DNA of 31,399 nucleotides, taken from positions 1 through 31,399 of the IMG/VR virus record IMGVR_UViG_3300027833_000156; one strand, written 5' to 3'. Positions 14,310 through 25,700 of the stretch are shown here, piece by piece. This DNA comes from a virus. The notes below the pieces were generated by a model. That model did not search any database and was not told where the DNA came from. It saw only the letters and a program-made list of their open reading frames with translations. Position 1 is the first letter of the stretch; the number at the start of each line of letters is the position of its first letter. Both the position numbers and the translations under genes were made by a program.

Positions 14310-14336
14310 ATTATTAAGTAGTAATTATAGTGTATA

Positions 14337-14363
14337 TTTATAGTTTAGGTCATTCATTGTCAA
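14337..14363 (-). promoter_or_regulatory. Sigma-70-like promoter before the fibre/lysis block
   Basis: On the minus strand a perfect TTGACA (14363-14358) is followed after 15 bases by TATAAA (14342-14337). An alternative TAAATA gives a 17-base spacer. It lies in the short gap between the 1618-aa gene and the fibre start codon. Confidence 0.5.
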
Positions 14364-14370
14364 GGATTTG

Positions 14371-17300
14371 CTACCTCTTTTCATTTGCAGCAGCCTCAGC
14401 ACGACCAGAAAGGTCTGTTTGTATATTTTGAGTGGTTTCCCCCATAACAAAAGCAATTGCCTTGGTCATTACAGGACCGACTACTGGGTATTGTTCCCCA
14501 GTAAGAGGCTTGGCTGCCTTCTTAAAGTCACCCTTTGCAACATCAACCACGGTTCCACCTACTGGGGACAGCACTGATGCAGGACCAAACTGAGCAACAT
14601 TCATCCCCATTTCAGCAATCCCCGGAATACCAGACTGACGAATAATGCGAGAAAGCTCAAAGGTTGTCATATCTAGTGGATCAATCGGTTCCTTACCTTT
14701 TGACAGATCCTTAAGTACAGTCGCCATATATCCAAAAGCTAGGGCTGTTCCAATGTAAGTTGCTAGGTGAGCCATCTTAAATGCATTGTGGGCTTGCTCA
14801 CCCTTGTAACCGTGCATAAACCTACGATATACAACACGAGACATCCCAAGAGGGAAACTAGTGTACTGTAGGGCAGTACGAGCTACTTCACCGTCAATTT
14901 CACCAGCTTGTAATCCAAGTCTAGAAATAGCCTGTGCTCCAGCATCTGGTTCCAAAACTCCTTCTTTCATATAAGAAACTAGGAATCCACTGACCTTTTG
15001 CTGAAGTTTTGCATTGGGAATATTGGATGAACCCAGACGATATTTTCCATCGGCTGTTTTTACAACGTACTTACTTAAAGCCTTTAGCTCTTTTTCAGTA
15101 AACCCAAACTCCATCATTCTTGCTTTTAATGTTTCAGTAAGCTTCTTAGCACGAAACTGTTCGCCCATGCTATTTGTAATTAAGTCAATGAAAAGTTGCT
15201 GGTGTGCGGCTGTTGCTCTGTTTAAACCATTAAGTTCAAACATAATGTCATTAGCCTTACCCAACCAACCTCCAGTAACAGACTCACCAGAAACAGTGCG
15301 TTGAGCCATTTGACGTGTAATCAAATCAAAGCCAGCTCCTTGAGAGCGATACCACGCAGCCATGTCTTTGTTTTTACCAGCAAACTGTGTAGCAATAGCT
15401 TCCTTGTATGCTGCAATAAAGTTTCTGTAGTTTACGTCTCCGTTAATATACTGAAGTGTTGAAAGTATCATTGGTATATCACTTAACGTAGATATACCAG
15501 AACCACCCAAGAACAATACATTAGAACCTTTTCGTAGGTTTTGAGCTGTGTTTGCAATATTAACATCCACAGGATTATCCAGCATACCAGTAACCTGCTT
15601 TGCTGTAGCATCTAAAATATTAAATCCTTTTTGATTAACCAACCCAGATTCTCTGGCAGCACCTATAATCATATTGTATGGGTCATGACCTAGATTTTTA
15701 ACCAAAGCAATTCTTTCAGATCGCCCACGGATTTGTCCTAATAGCAAACGCCCAAGGTTATCATAGTTACCTAGTTTGATTAATGCTTCTGTTTTAAACT
15801 GCTCCTTGTAAGCAAGCTTTGCTGTCTTACGCATTGAACCAACTGCCGATGTTTCACCATCACCAAGATCTTCAAATTTACCAGATTTAATTTCATTGTA
15901 CATACGTGCAAGAAATTGATTAATTTCAAACTTAACAAAAGGCTCTGGCGTAGCTTTAATATCTTTTGCTTTTTTCCCACCAGATTTTCCCTGCATAACA
16001 CCGCCGTGCAAGCGAGTTGTTGAATCTACGTCAAGTACCTTTAACATGTAAGATACAAACTCTGCTTCAGACATAGCAGCTATGACATTGCGGTCATACT
16101 TCATACTGTATCCACTAAAGTTTTTGCTATCCCGAATGTTAACACCCAAGTGGTTAATCTCAGCCATCTGACCACGATTAACTGTTTTGATGATGTCCAC
16201 CAACTTTTCAAAGTACTCAAGACCTTCAAGCCTTTTTGGAATCTCTCCTGTGGAGATTGCTTCCATTAAATCAAGGTGCATCTGCAAAGACGCTTCTTTT
16301 AGATTCCGCCCATAAATTTCAGCAATCTTTGGATTCTTTAAAGCAGCATCTCGGTAGGATGACATATAACTACTTGGATCTTCTCCAAGAAATACTTCTA
16401 ACAAATCGTTGTTTACTAGAAACTCAATTATAGGAGACTGATCCTTAATAGTCTGTGCGTCGATCTTTCTTTGGATAGATGTATCCCGATCAACATCCTT
16501 ACGCAAACTACCGTCTAGCACTGTTTTTAACTGAGCTAGTTTTTGCGCTGGAGTTTTCTTACTCTTAACAATTAAATTCAGTTTATCAGAAATAGCTCCA
16601 TCATGCACAAATCTAAGGATCATAGCTAGGTTTTCTTCGTGCATATACTTATTTACACGCCCCATCTTTTCCCCCTTACCCAGTGTCTCGTCTAGGAGGA
16701 TAAATCCAATCCGCTGAGTCAGCTCTAGTGGTGCTCCAGCTTTCTTCAAGTCAGCTAGTCGAGCTACAATATCTTCTTGCTCTGATGCCGACTTAAGAAT
16801 CTTAACTACCTTTGTACGTCGTTTCTCCATTCCCAAAAGATTTTGAGTAATAGTCTCTACGTATCCAGATAGGTAGTTGTATCCCATGTCATCTAGCTTT
16901 TTGCGAGTATTTGCAATGTAGATGTTTATTTCATCCCTAGTCAACCCAGCAAGGTTTTCTCGACCAAGCAAGGGAAGAATGGAGTCATCACCCAGCAAGT
17001 TGTTGATAGTGTCTTCTAGGTACTTAGCAGGGTCTGCCATGTACTTGTCCTGCTCCGCAGCACGAGACTTCAAGTTTGGATTCTCGTAAGCAGCTTTTTG
17101 AAGGGGTTGTCCTTGATTAACTGAGTTAAATGGAACACTTGGTTCTTCTTCAGACAACTTTATAAGCTTATTTACCTCTTTAGTTTCGTTACGAAGTTTG
17201 TTAAGTATTGTAGCTACTTCAGCAGCTACGTTACTTGGATCCTTTATTCCAGTAAATAGGTTCTCATACCCATCTGCTTTTAAAATTTTAGCCCCATGTG

Positions 17301-19227
17301 AAATTAATCTTTCAACAATTTTCTGGTATTTATTGTAAAGTACTGGGTCATTATTCTTAATTGCACTCCAAAAGGCTTCTTGTGTGAGCGCAAACTCAAG
17401 AAGATGGCTGGGAGCTTCAAGATTAAAAAAGTTAACTACATCACCCTTATAAACTATGTTTTTGTAACCCCTATCATCTAGTGTTTTTTCCATTGCTTTT
17501 TTAACAGAGTCTTGGTCAGCAGCACTCAATAGTTTTAAATACGTCTTTCTATCAGATTGAGATACAGAATGCCAAGCCTCATGGAACAGTGTTGACAATA
17601 CTTTTGTAAACACTGTTTCACTTACGGGAAGTTTACTATTAATTCTTTCACTAGAAATACGTGCGTCATCAAATATAATATGAGGCTGAGCTATGTAGTT
17701 CATTCTGTCGTTTGGTTGAACCCAACCCAAAGCAAGACTTGGATGCTTATCTTGTTGTTTTGCAATAGATACTGGAACCGCTCCTTTAGAATCATCACCA
17801 AACAAAACATCATTTACTATTTTATTTGCTTCATCAATAACTTGAGAATACCGTTCACCGTAAATATCTTCAACTACTTTAGCTGCGACTTCAATTTCTT
17901 TTTTAAGTTGGGCAATTTTAACTGGGTCACCGCCATTAAATAGTTCAAGCTTTAGTTGCTCTTCTAGTTCTCTTGCACGAGAAGATGCATCAATTAAAAA
18001 CTCTTCGGCAGCTACCTTTGAAGTGCTTTCAACGCCTACATCTTTTGTAATTATATTTTTTGCACTGATTATAGGAACAGTGTCACCTGCTTCCCTAATT
18101 TCAATGTTATTTTCTTTTAAGAACTTAACATCCGCTTCAGTAAGATTGTTTGTCTTCCCTTTTAAAACAGCGTCTGTAATTCTCTTACTTGCAAGTTTAA
18201 ACTCTCTGTTAGTAACTACAATGCCTTCTTTATTCTCCTTAGCTTTTGCAAGATAAGATGCCGAAAGTTTTGCATTCAACCCCGTCGCCATAAGGTGTGC
18301 CTCATGCATGTGTGTAACAGAAGACATATCCATAAAGTCTTTTGCTGTTATATCTTTACTGGGTACACGCCCTTCTGCAATATCTGTTAACCGTGTGCTT
18401 GAGTTAATAAACTTCTTTAGAGCTTTTCTTCCGTTTTCGTATGCATGATTAAATCCAGATTCTATTGGGCTTTCAGTCCCATCCATTATATTGCTAAATG
18501 TAGCATAGTCTTTTTCTGCTTTTCTAACTACCGATGCTGTTTTATTAGCCCTAACAGCACTTCCTGCTGCAATTGTTCCAGCAAATATACCAGTCATCCC
18601 CACAGTAGTTGTTACCTGATCCCAAGTATAGTCTTCAATCCCCTGATCTATTTGCATCATTGCATATGGGACTTCTGTTGCAGCACTATACCCTAGGATA
18701 TTTTTAAACGTGCCTTTAGCTGTGTGATAAGACGCAGCCGCACCTTTACCTGCTGCTGCGTACATAGCTCCTTTTTTTACACCAGCACCAACACCAAAAC
18801 CAAGCCAATTAGTGGGGTCAGTAACCATGCCAGTAGCAACACCAGTAATTATGTTAGTAACGGCTCTGTTTTGTCCTTGTGTTATTTCATTGTAATAATC
18901 AAGTCTTGCTTTTTTTTGAACCCGTCGTTCAAATGTAATTGGGCTTTCATTAGCCCTAAATTCAAGACCGAGAGTTGCAGCAGGAGATTCTTCATACTGT
19001 TTTGGTGTAACAGGTAGATATTTTCCATCCTCCATCTGGCTGGTTTCATATCGTTTTTTAGCAGAATCAGCAATTAGGGTAATAAAATTACGATCCATAG
19101 TTGCTAGGGATGTTGCTAACATACCCTTACCTAATCCGTAATCAGTGGAGCTATACTCACCACCAGAAATTTCTTCAAAGGATCTTGCTCTAATAAGAGT
19201 GTTTGGGTCTTTAGGGGAAAGATTCAT
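14371..19227 (-). CDS. Giant internal virion protein (T7 gp16 position) with HExxH metallopeptidase-like motif
   Basis: The 1618-aa protein is the third internal virion gene and holds the place of T7 gp16, the ejected core protein that builds the DNA channel. It shows no obvious SLT transglycosylase motif. Instead, residues 545-560 contain LFHEAWHSVSQ, a zinc-peptidase-like HExxH (His549, Glu550, His553). Hydrophobic segments occur near 120-165 and 205-225, and in the C-terminal region near 1486-1505, where AFGYMATVLKDLSKGKEPIDP resembles the conserved end of phage internal virion or large polyvalent proteins. Long stretches between are helical and charged. The AT-rich leader has no Shine-Dalgarno. 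Confidence 0.85.
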   Translation of the reverse strand: MNLSPKDPNTLIRARSFEEISGGEYSSTDYGLGKGMLATSLATMDRNFITLIADSAKKRYETSQMEDGKYLPVTPKQYEESPAATLGLEFRANESPITFERRVQKKARLDYYNEITQGQNRAVTNIITGVATGMVTDPTNWLGFGVGAGVKKGAMYAAAGKGAAASYHTAKGTFKNILGYSAATEVPYAMMQIDQGIEDYTWDQVTTTVGMTGIFAGTIAAGSAVRANKTASVVRKAEKDYATFSNIMDGTESPIESGFNHAYENGRKALKKFINSSTRLTDIAEGRVPSKDITAKDFMDMSSVTHMHEAHLMATGLNAKLSASYLAKAKENKEGIVVTNREFKLASKRITDAVLKGKTNNLTEADVKFLKENNIEIREAGDTVPIISAKNIITKDVGVESTSKVAAEEFLIDASSRARELEEQLKLELFNGGDPVKIAQLKKEIEVAAKVVEDIYGERYSQVIDEANKIVNDVLFGDDSKGAVPVSIAKQQDKHPSLALGWVQPNDRMNYIAQPHIIFDDARISSERINSKLPVSETVFTKVLSTLFHEAWHSVSQSDRKTYLKLLSAADQDSVKKAMEKTLDDRGYKNIVYKGDVVNFFNLEAPSHLLEFALTQEAFWSAIKNNDPVLYNKYQKIVERLISHGAKILKADGYENLFTGIKDPSNVAAEVATILNKLRNETKEVNKLIKLSEEEPSVPFNSVNQGQPLQKAAYENPNLKSRAAEQDKYMADPAKYLEDTINNLLGDDSILPLLGRENLAGLTRDEINIYIANTRKKLDDMGYNYLSGYVETITQNLLGMEKRRTKVVKILKSASEQEDIVARLADLKKAGAPLELTQRIGFILLDETLGKGEKMGRVNKYMHEENLAMILRFVHDGAISDKLNLIVKSKKTPAQKLAQLKTVLDGSLRKDVDRDTSIQRKIDAQTIKDQSPIIEFLVNNDLLEVFLGEDPSSYMSSYRDAALKNPKIAEIYGRNLKEASLQMHLDLMEAISTGEIPKRLEGLEYFEKLVDIIKTVNRGQMAEINHLGVNIRDSKNFSGYSMKYDRNVIAAMSEAEFVSYMLKVLDVDSTTRLHGGVMQGKSGGKKAKDIKATPEPFVKFEINQFLARMYNEIKSGKFEDLGDGETSAVGSMRKTAKLAYKEQFKTEALIKLGNYDNLGRLLLGQIRGRSERIALVKNLGHDPYNMIIGAARESGLVNQKGFNILDATAKQVTGMLDNPVDVNIANTAQNLRKGSNVLFLGGSGISTLSDIPMILSTLQYINGDVNYRNFIAAYKEAIATQFAGKNKDMAAWYRSQGAGFDLITRQMAQRTVSGESVTGGWLGKANDIMFELNGLNRATAAHQQLFIDLITNSMGEQFRAKKLTETLKARMMEFGFTEKELKALSKYVVKTADGKYRLGSSNIPNAKLQQKVSGFLVSYMKEGVLEPDAGAQAISRLGLQAGEIDGEVARTALQYTSFPLGMSRVVYRRFMHGYKGEQAHNAFKMAHLATYIGTALAFGYMATVLKDLSKGKEPIDPLDMTTFELSRIIRQSGIPGIAEMGMNVAQFGPASVLSPVGGTVVDVAKGDFKKAAKPLTGEQYPVVGPVMTKAIAFVMGETTQNIQTDLSGRAEAAANEKR

Positions 19228-19250
19228 TTATTTATTTTTGTTTTTCAAAT

Positions 19251-22082
19251 TTAAGGTTGCAATGATTGAAGCATCGGTCCACCCCCTCCACCACTTCCAA
19301 AATTAGAAACAGACTTAATTGCAGCATCAGAGTCTGCTTCGAATATAATATCTGCCATCATCTTAGTTTGGGCTGAAGAACTACTAAGAGCAAGAGCTGG
19401 GTAAAGCTCAAAAGCAGCTGGACCTTGAGTATATTCAGAAAGGTGGTCCATTACAACAGATTCTTTAACAAATACAGGGATACCATTTTCATCTCCCCAA
19501 GGCTCATATTTGCCTTGTGTTGGATTAAATAGTTCAACAGTATATCCAGCTACTTCTACCAATTGGTTTGTTACTGGGTCTACTGTTTTTCTACTAGTCA
19601 TTTTAATACGACTAATTGATTGCCCATCTCCCGACCATAAACCTGAATTTAAGAAACCCTTATCTGGGTTATACTCATTTGTACTTAATCCTCTTGCTAA
19701 AGCAATTGCATATTCTTCAGGTGAAATACCCATAGATACTCCAGAGCTATCAGCACCATCAGAATAAGATCGAGCAGAACCGTAAGCTGGCTTTATTTTG
19801 ATGTCTTCCCCTCTCGCAGCTTTATCAGCTTGGCTGTCAAAAACATTTTTAAAAGGTGCGATGTTATAATCTGCAAAAGCTTTAGATACGGCAGCTTTAT
19901 TGAAATTGCCACTTCTTGCAAGAGAAATAAGCACAGCGTTTTGAAGTCCTTTTACAGCGGTCTTAGCTTTTATCTGTGGCTGATTACCCATTGCTAAATC
20001 AAATGCAGATTCAAGTTTTGACAACACTCCAAACCGACTTGATTCTTCATTTGGATCAACAAACATATTCCAAACTGGAGCACTTACTTGCACAGCCGAA
20101 CCATCTGCCGTTCTTCGAGTTACACCAAAAACAGGTATAATATTTTTGGCTTCTACTTGTTTTGCAATAAGTAGTTGTTGTCCCGATGATTTTCCCCCCT
20201 TTGAACTAGTTAAAACCCCCCTAAGAATCAACTGTAGTGATTCGGCAACTTGTGAGCCAGTAGCACCTTCAATAGCAAAGTTTATTAATTGTGGTAGTTC
20301 TAAAATATTTTGTGAAGATGCTTCTGGGTCATCTAAGTTTACCATAGTAGCCGTATATCGTAAGTCTACATCAGCTTTTTGATCTTCTGTAAGGTTGTCA
20401 TACGATGTAAGTAAATTAACAACATCGCTTGCAGCAGCTTGCAAGTCTTCTCCACCACTAACACGCTTTGCTACCATAGCTGTGCTCAAAGCAGTTAAAC
20501 TATCATTTGATGATCCAGCACTATTAAACTTTCTCATAGAAGCTTCAGCTACTGTTGATAGTGCGCCTATTTTAAAATTCTTTGTAACACTGTTCACAAG
20601 AGAATTTGTAATCTCCTCTGGAGCAGCATCCATATCAATAGTTGGTGTGAGTATTGAAAATTCTTGCCAAACAATGTTATTACCAACTCCAATACCAGCT
20701 AAACCAGCATCCATACCAGCACCCGTTACTTGTTCCCTAATTGTAGTATCATAGTAATATTTTGCTTTTGCGAGATCTTCAGGTGTTTCGGATTCAAGCA
20801 ACTTTTTATACTCTGGAAATAATCTAGCCCACGCAGTAGAATCACCAAGTGCTAATTTAGCTTCTACTTCATTAACAGCGTTTTTAATTCCAGCAGAAAG
20901 GTTTTTCCTTTCGGAAGATTGAAACTCTAACTCAGAGTTTTCACCCAGTCGTTCAAGTATAGTTTCATCAGATAATCTATTTTCTTCTGTTGATTTAATA
21001 ATTTGTGCTGCAATATTCTGAACAATAGATGGTTCTCCATCATCTCCCTGAATATAAGCAAATAACAGATTCCTCTTAGAATCAAACTTTTTTTGATTTT
21101 CGAGAGTTAACCTAGACTTGTCTACATTACTAGATGCTTGTAACCCCTTTACTGCTGATAAGTGACCATCTCCGTTCGCGCCCACACCAATAACTAAATC
21201 AAAAAAATCTTTAGCATACCCTTCTGCTAATTTATCTTGAACTGCTGGATCTGAAACAACTTTTAATTGTTTATCAAACTCACCAGCTAGCCCCTCTATT
21301 TCTTTTGGATTAAAGTTATAGTCTGGATTTCCCCGAACAAATTCTGAAATTTGATCATACCGAGACTGCAACTCTTCTGGTGAAGCTGCTGTGCTTAGCT
21401 GATGTTTTGCACCCATCAAAAGTGGTGCTCTTTTAGCAGCTAAGTAACTAGCTTTTGATTCTGAATTACTAAGACCATCGTGATAAGCTTTAATGTTAGC
21501 ATATGCGTTTTTTTCACCAAAAGCTTGAAACTCTGTAGCACTTTGTCCATTTGGTGATTCTAGCATCATATTTACAACAGACGCATTAGTTTTATCTAGG
21601 TCTTCTGTAGTCTGCCTAACAATAATAGCTTGATTCTGGTCAACTTGCCTTCGGTTATCCAACTTATCCCAATTAGTCTGAAAACCAGCACTCAATGCCC
21701 CAAGAGACTTGGGGTTGAGTTTACCCCCTGCATTCTGGTTTAAGTGTTTATTCCAATCTGTGTTACTTGGATTTAAGCTAAGAAAGGCTTTATCTGATGC
21801 TTCAATAGCTTCAACGGTTCCAGAATCTAGTGCTGCTTTACGGGCAACCTGCCACTCATCCAACTTATCAGTATACATGTTCCCTGCTTCCTGACCAAGA
21901 AGCTCTTGAGCTTGTTGGTCTTTCTTTGCAATAATTCCACCTACTTGTCCTGCAAGTTGCCCCACTTTAGACAAGCCTTCAGCTACCTCAGAAAGACCGC
22001 TTCTGTAACGGGATGTACTATCGAATGCAGCAAAAGGAGCTTTTTGCTGTTGTTGGGTGTTCGCTGATAATTGAATTGCCAT
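19251..22082 (-). CDS. Internal virion protein (T7 gp15 position)
   Basis: The 943-aa protein begins MAIQLSANTQQQQKAPFAAF and then a helical segment typical of gp15-like ejection proteins. It is largely alpha-helical, Ala/Ser/Lys/Glu-rich, without membrane segments or Cys-based motifs. It ends in a short Gly-rich stretch (GSGGGGGPMLQSL). T7 gp15 forms part of the internal core and the trans-envelope conduit. Size, order and composition fit that role. It lies 12 bases downstream of the gp14-like gene and 23 bases upstream of the gp16-like start. Confidence 0.8.
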   Translation of the reverse strand: MAIQLSANTQQQQKAPFAAFDSTSRYRSGLSEVAEGLSKVGQLAGQVGGIIAKKDQQAQELLGQEAGNMYTDKLDEWQVARKAALDSGTVEAIEASDKAFLSLNPSNTDWNKHLNQNAGGKLNPKSLGALSAGFQTNWDKLDNRRQVDQNQAIIVRQTTEDLDKTNASVVNMMLESPNGQSATEFQAFGEKNAYANIKAYHDGLSNSESKASYLAAKRAPLLMGAKHQLSTAASPEELQSRYDQISEFVRGNPDYNFNPKEIEGLAGEFDKQLKVVSDPAVQDKLAEGYAKDFFDLVIGVGANGDGHLSAVKGLQASSNVDKSRLTLENQKKFDSKRNLLFAYIQGDDGEPSIVQNIAAQIIKSTEENRLSDETILERLGENSELEFQSSERKNLSAGIKNAVNEVEAKLALGDSTAWARLFPEYKKLLESETPEDLAKAKYYYDTTIREQVTGAGMDAGLAGIGVGNNIVWQEFSILTPTIDMDAAPEEITNSLVNSVTKNFKIGALSTVAEASMRKFNSAGSSNDSLTALSTAMVAKRVSGGEDLQAAASDVVNLLTSYDNLTEDQKADVDLRYTATMVNLDDPEASSQNILELPQLINFAIEGATGSQVAESLQLILRGVLTSSKGGKSSGQQLLIAKQVEAKNIIPVFGVTRRTADGSAVQVSAPVWNMFVDPNEESSRFGVLSKLESAFDLAMGNQPQIKAKTAVKGLQNAVLISLARSGNFNKAAVSKAFADYNIAPFKNVFDSQADKAARGEDIKIKPAYGSARSYSDGADSSGVSMGISPEEYAIALARGLSTNEYNPDKGFLNSGLWSGDGQSISRIKMTSRKTVDPVTNQLVEVAGYTVELFNPTQGKYEPWGDENGIPVFVKESVVMDHLSEYTQGPAAFELYPALALSSSSAQTKMMADIIFEADSDAAIKSVSNFGSGGGGGPMLQSLQP

Positions 22083-22094
22083 TGTTTGCGGGGG

Positions 22095-22718
22095 TTACGA
22101 TGCTGCTTTTGCCTGTGCTCCATATGAACCTGCTGATGCCATAGAACCCAGTAAGTTCCCAGCAGCAGCAGTTCGTGTAGCAGAAGCTTGGTTTCTAAAT
22201 TGAGTTGCTTGGTTTGCTGCTGCGGATAGTGTCATAGCACGATCTGCTTGACCTAGTGCATATGCTTGTCCAGATTGGCGAACTACTTCACCTGCTTGCT
22301 TAGAGTAGCCGTAGTTTGCTTGTCCTGCATCAAAATCAAAGGAAGCTAGTTTATCATAAGCTAAAGTTTCTTCTGATTTAAATACATCCTCAAACGTACC
22401 ACCTTGGGTAGCAAACATGTTCTTTGTTTTAGCTAGGTCTGTATTAATCTTCTGATTAATAAGTACCCGCTCACGCTCTGCTTTTTGCATCTCGATATTC
22501 TTACCGAGAGCCAACTGGGATTCTTGAAACGCAAGGTCATTTACCCGCCCCTGCGCATTGTTAGATGCAATAGTGGCGTTGTAATTACCCTGTGCTTCTG
22601 CTGCGTCAGCAGCATACTCTTGAGCTTTTGCATTTCTTTGCGCACCAACATAAGACACAACACCTGACGCGGCTGTTGCTACTGCTGATATTGCGTACAT
22701 TACTGCTACTGAAGCCAT
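22095..22718 (-). CDS. Internal virion protein (T7 gp14 position)
   Basis: The 207-aa protein has an N-terminal hydrophobic helix (about 4-24, AVMYAISAVATAASGVVSYV). A long Ala/Gln/Asn-rich helix follows (QRNAKAQEYAADAAEAQGNYNA), typical of gp14-like proteins that insert in the outer membrane during ejection. The tail is Ala/Gly-rich. The next gene upstream encodes tail tubular B and the next two downstream are the other core proteins, exactly the T7 order. The start follows AATTAA, and the stop of tail tubular B is immediately adjacent. A promoter candidate lies just upstream. Confidence 0.85.
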   Translation of the reverse strand: MASVAVMYAISAVATAASGVVSYVGAQRNAKAQEYAADAAEAQGNYNATIASNNAQGRVNDLAFQESQLALGKNIEMQKAERERVLINQKINTDLAKTKNMFATQGGTFEDVFKSEETLAYDKLASFDFDAGQANYGYSKQAGEVVRQSGQAYALGQADRAMTLSAAANQATQFRNQASATRTAAAGNLLGSMASAGSYGAQAKAAS

Positions 22719-25700
22719 TTAATTAAGATCTGTTTTAGTTGTTAAAGACGCAAGTGTCAAGGGATAAGGTTCGGTATGTTTAATTGTTGGTACATTGTCT
22801 ACACCATAGTGCGACCCAGCAACCACTTGTTCCCGATCAAATCCTGTAAATCCATCTCCTACGTTGTAGGCAGTAGCTACTCGGTTTAACCCAAATGTTT
22901 CCTTAACCCCAACAGAGTAACTAAATGAGTTAATCAAGAATGGTTTAATAGATATAATTCGTGCATTGTCAGAGCCGTAAGCTGGTTTGTTAGATCCATC
23001 CCATGTCGGGAACATCATTTTAAGCTCACCAATGTAACGCAATCCAACAACAAGTTTCTTAGTTGTTGACGCAGCATTGATTGTAATATTACCATCAGCG
23101 TCAACTGTCTGCTCGCCCACATATACACCATCCTGTACAACAGCAACTACATCACCTTCAATGAATCTAGGACTTACAGAGATAACCTGCTGGTCAAGGA
23201 ATGTGTAATACAAAGAGAATCCATCAGGTCTAAAATAAGTAAATTGAGGATCTGGTCTGTTGAACCTAGAGCGAAGGAACGATAGACCATCAATCTTAAT
23301 GTGGCTGTCCAGCATGGTATACTCCGTCAACTGAACTGGATCTGTCTCTGAAAGAGATTCAGTAAATAAACGACCATTACGCTCAATAACAATCCATAGT
23401 TGATCTAAGTTAGTGTTTGAACTCTTATGGAGAACAGTCATATCTTTTACCACACCATTTGTCTCCTGCTGAGACCATGCATAGAACTCTTCCTGTCTGT
23501 GGTATGACAAACAAAATAACTTACCCGAAGTAGTTAGAACCCAGATTCTTGGTTGGGGTGTGTGCTGGTAAGCTACTCGTACAATCGGATCAGTTAAGAA
23601 AGTTGGGTAAATTAACTTAGATACATCATTGGAGGATGAGTTCTGGATATTTAAATCAAATTTGTACTCCATCAACCGAGTGCCTGATTGGTCTGGGTAG
23701 AACACAGAGCTGCCAACAATCTCAGCTTGATCTTCACATGGTTCTTCCTCTGTAAGCTCAATTCGGATTGTTTTAGGGCTAATACTAGATTGGTATTGGT
23801 TTGGTACAACTCGGTAGATTCCACCACTTGTACCAATAACTAAGTCTCGTCCAGAGCTAAGCCAACGAATAGCCGCCGTAGTGTTAGATAGGTTGTACGT
23901 AATAGCGTCCGTATCTAATACTGTGCCATCATCCTGTGTTGGTTGGAAGCTTTGGTCATCATCAGAGCGACTAAAGTAAATAACATTTCCAGCAGCGTAC
24001 GTACCGCCGAAAATTCGGCGTTGCTCATACTTACTAGTTGTTCTGGGGTAGTTGCCAACAAACCAAGCACCTAACTTAATTGACTCAAATCTTCCTTCGT
24101 TTTCAAAACCAAGTGTTCGTTTATCGCGGGGAACTGGGTTTTTTAATTCTGCAACAACTCGTGACTGGTCAAGAAAGCGAACAATTTTTAAATATACATT
24201 TCCAGAAGGTAGCTTACCATTAATATTCCTACCGACATCTTCGGCAGCGAAAGCTACTTTGTCAGTAGAGACAGTTACATCATTTGCAATTGGCTCAATT
24301 GAGAGCTGACTTGAAATTGCAGGAAGTATAAGGTTAGTTCCTTGTTCTACCTTGTTTGTATTAAAACACTGGCAAACATCAAACTGCTTTGCAGTTGATA
24401 GGTTGGCAACAACACTGGTGGAAACACCAACTACATCAGAAACATCATTGTGGTTATTAGCAGCATTAACTAAAGTAGTGTTAAATGGAATTGTTCTATT
24501 TCCAGTTGGATTTTGGACACCAACAACAATTTTAATATCCCCATTAACATCTGGTCCTTTGGAATAATATTGCGGCTGTGTTGAAAGAGTTTTATATATA
24601 GAGCCAGCTTGATAACTGTTGTTATTAAAAGCAGTAGTTCCCCTGAAAAATTCGACTGGGTGATCCTCGGTTCCTACGTGCTCTGAAATCTGAACCCAAC
24701 GAATATTTGTTCTGTTGTTACCTACGGCAACTTCATCGGATCTACGATCATCTGCTACACGAACCCAAGCACCAACTTGTCCACTATTAAAAATTGTGGT
24801 GTCCGAGCGTAGTTCAATTTCATTTTCTTTTACACCTTCTTGCTTTAGGATAGCTATAGACTCTGTGGTTCCTGCTGTTTCATGGTTATCTAAAAGAAAC
24901 AATTGAGCACCCGCATCTTCAATGTCCAGCACCGTATCTACGGGAGAAACAAATACTACTTGGCTTGTTGGATTTGCTAGAGTATAGTTTGTGCTAGTAG
25001 CCGCATCAACAACTTTTCCTAGAAACTGCTCATCACCAATGTTATACTCAACGTAGTAGTCTAACCAAGCAGGTGATCCAGCAGTAACGATAGGAGCAAA
25101 GTCAGTTCCTGTGGTGGTAATCTTAACGTATCGCTCGCTTTGTGAGATTGAATACTTTGTATTTGATTGATCTGTTTCTAGAAATGGCTCAACCTTGATG
25201 TCCATGTCCTCAAGAGTCCAATTGGTGTCCCCCTGAATCTCAATGTTTGCGTTGAGTGTTAAAAGATCACTACTTATAAGAGTGTCAATAACTCCACCGT
25301 CATCAGCTTGCAGAGTTGTAGATACAAAAACAATATCTGCGCTTAGCTTCTTTGGGTAGTAGCTACCATGTGTGATATACAGGGCATCTGTTTCTGAACT
25401 AAAGCGAAGGTCATCTAGCTCTGCATTTGAGTACGGTGACGCCAGTGTATCCAATAACTCTCCACCGCTGTTATAAACAGAGACTGTTTGGTTTCCAAAT
25501 ACAACCCTATAGGCTTTATCTGTGGCTACAACTAGGTCAACAGATACACTCTTTTCATCAACAGAAGTAAGTTCGTTGCTGTACTTAAATCCTGTTCGAA
25601 AAACAGCAGGACCTTGAAGACTAGGAAAGAAGTTCTTAAACGTTCTAGCCGAATTAGCTACACGCTTAATATCAAGCCGACCAAGAATGTAGTCGCTTAT

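Noticed and set aside
13692-14343. Long plus-strand frames, one Cys/Trp-rich and one Val/Ala-rich, with striking internal repeats
   Set aside because: They are antisense images of the 51-bp fibre repeats. Their periodicity is inherited from the sense gene and they have no leader of their own.
19835-19840. Another minus-strand TTGACA box, in the 943-aa gene
   Set aside because: No -10-like sequence at 15-19 bases and it lies mid-gene with no downstream start to serve.
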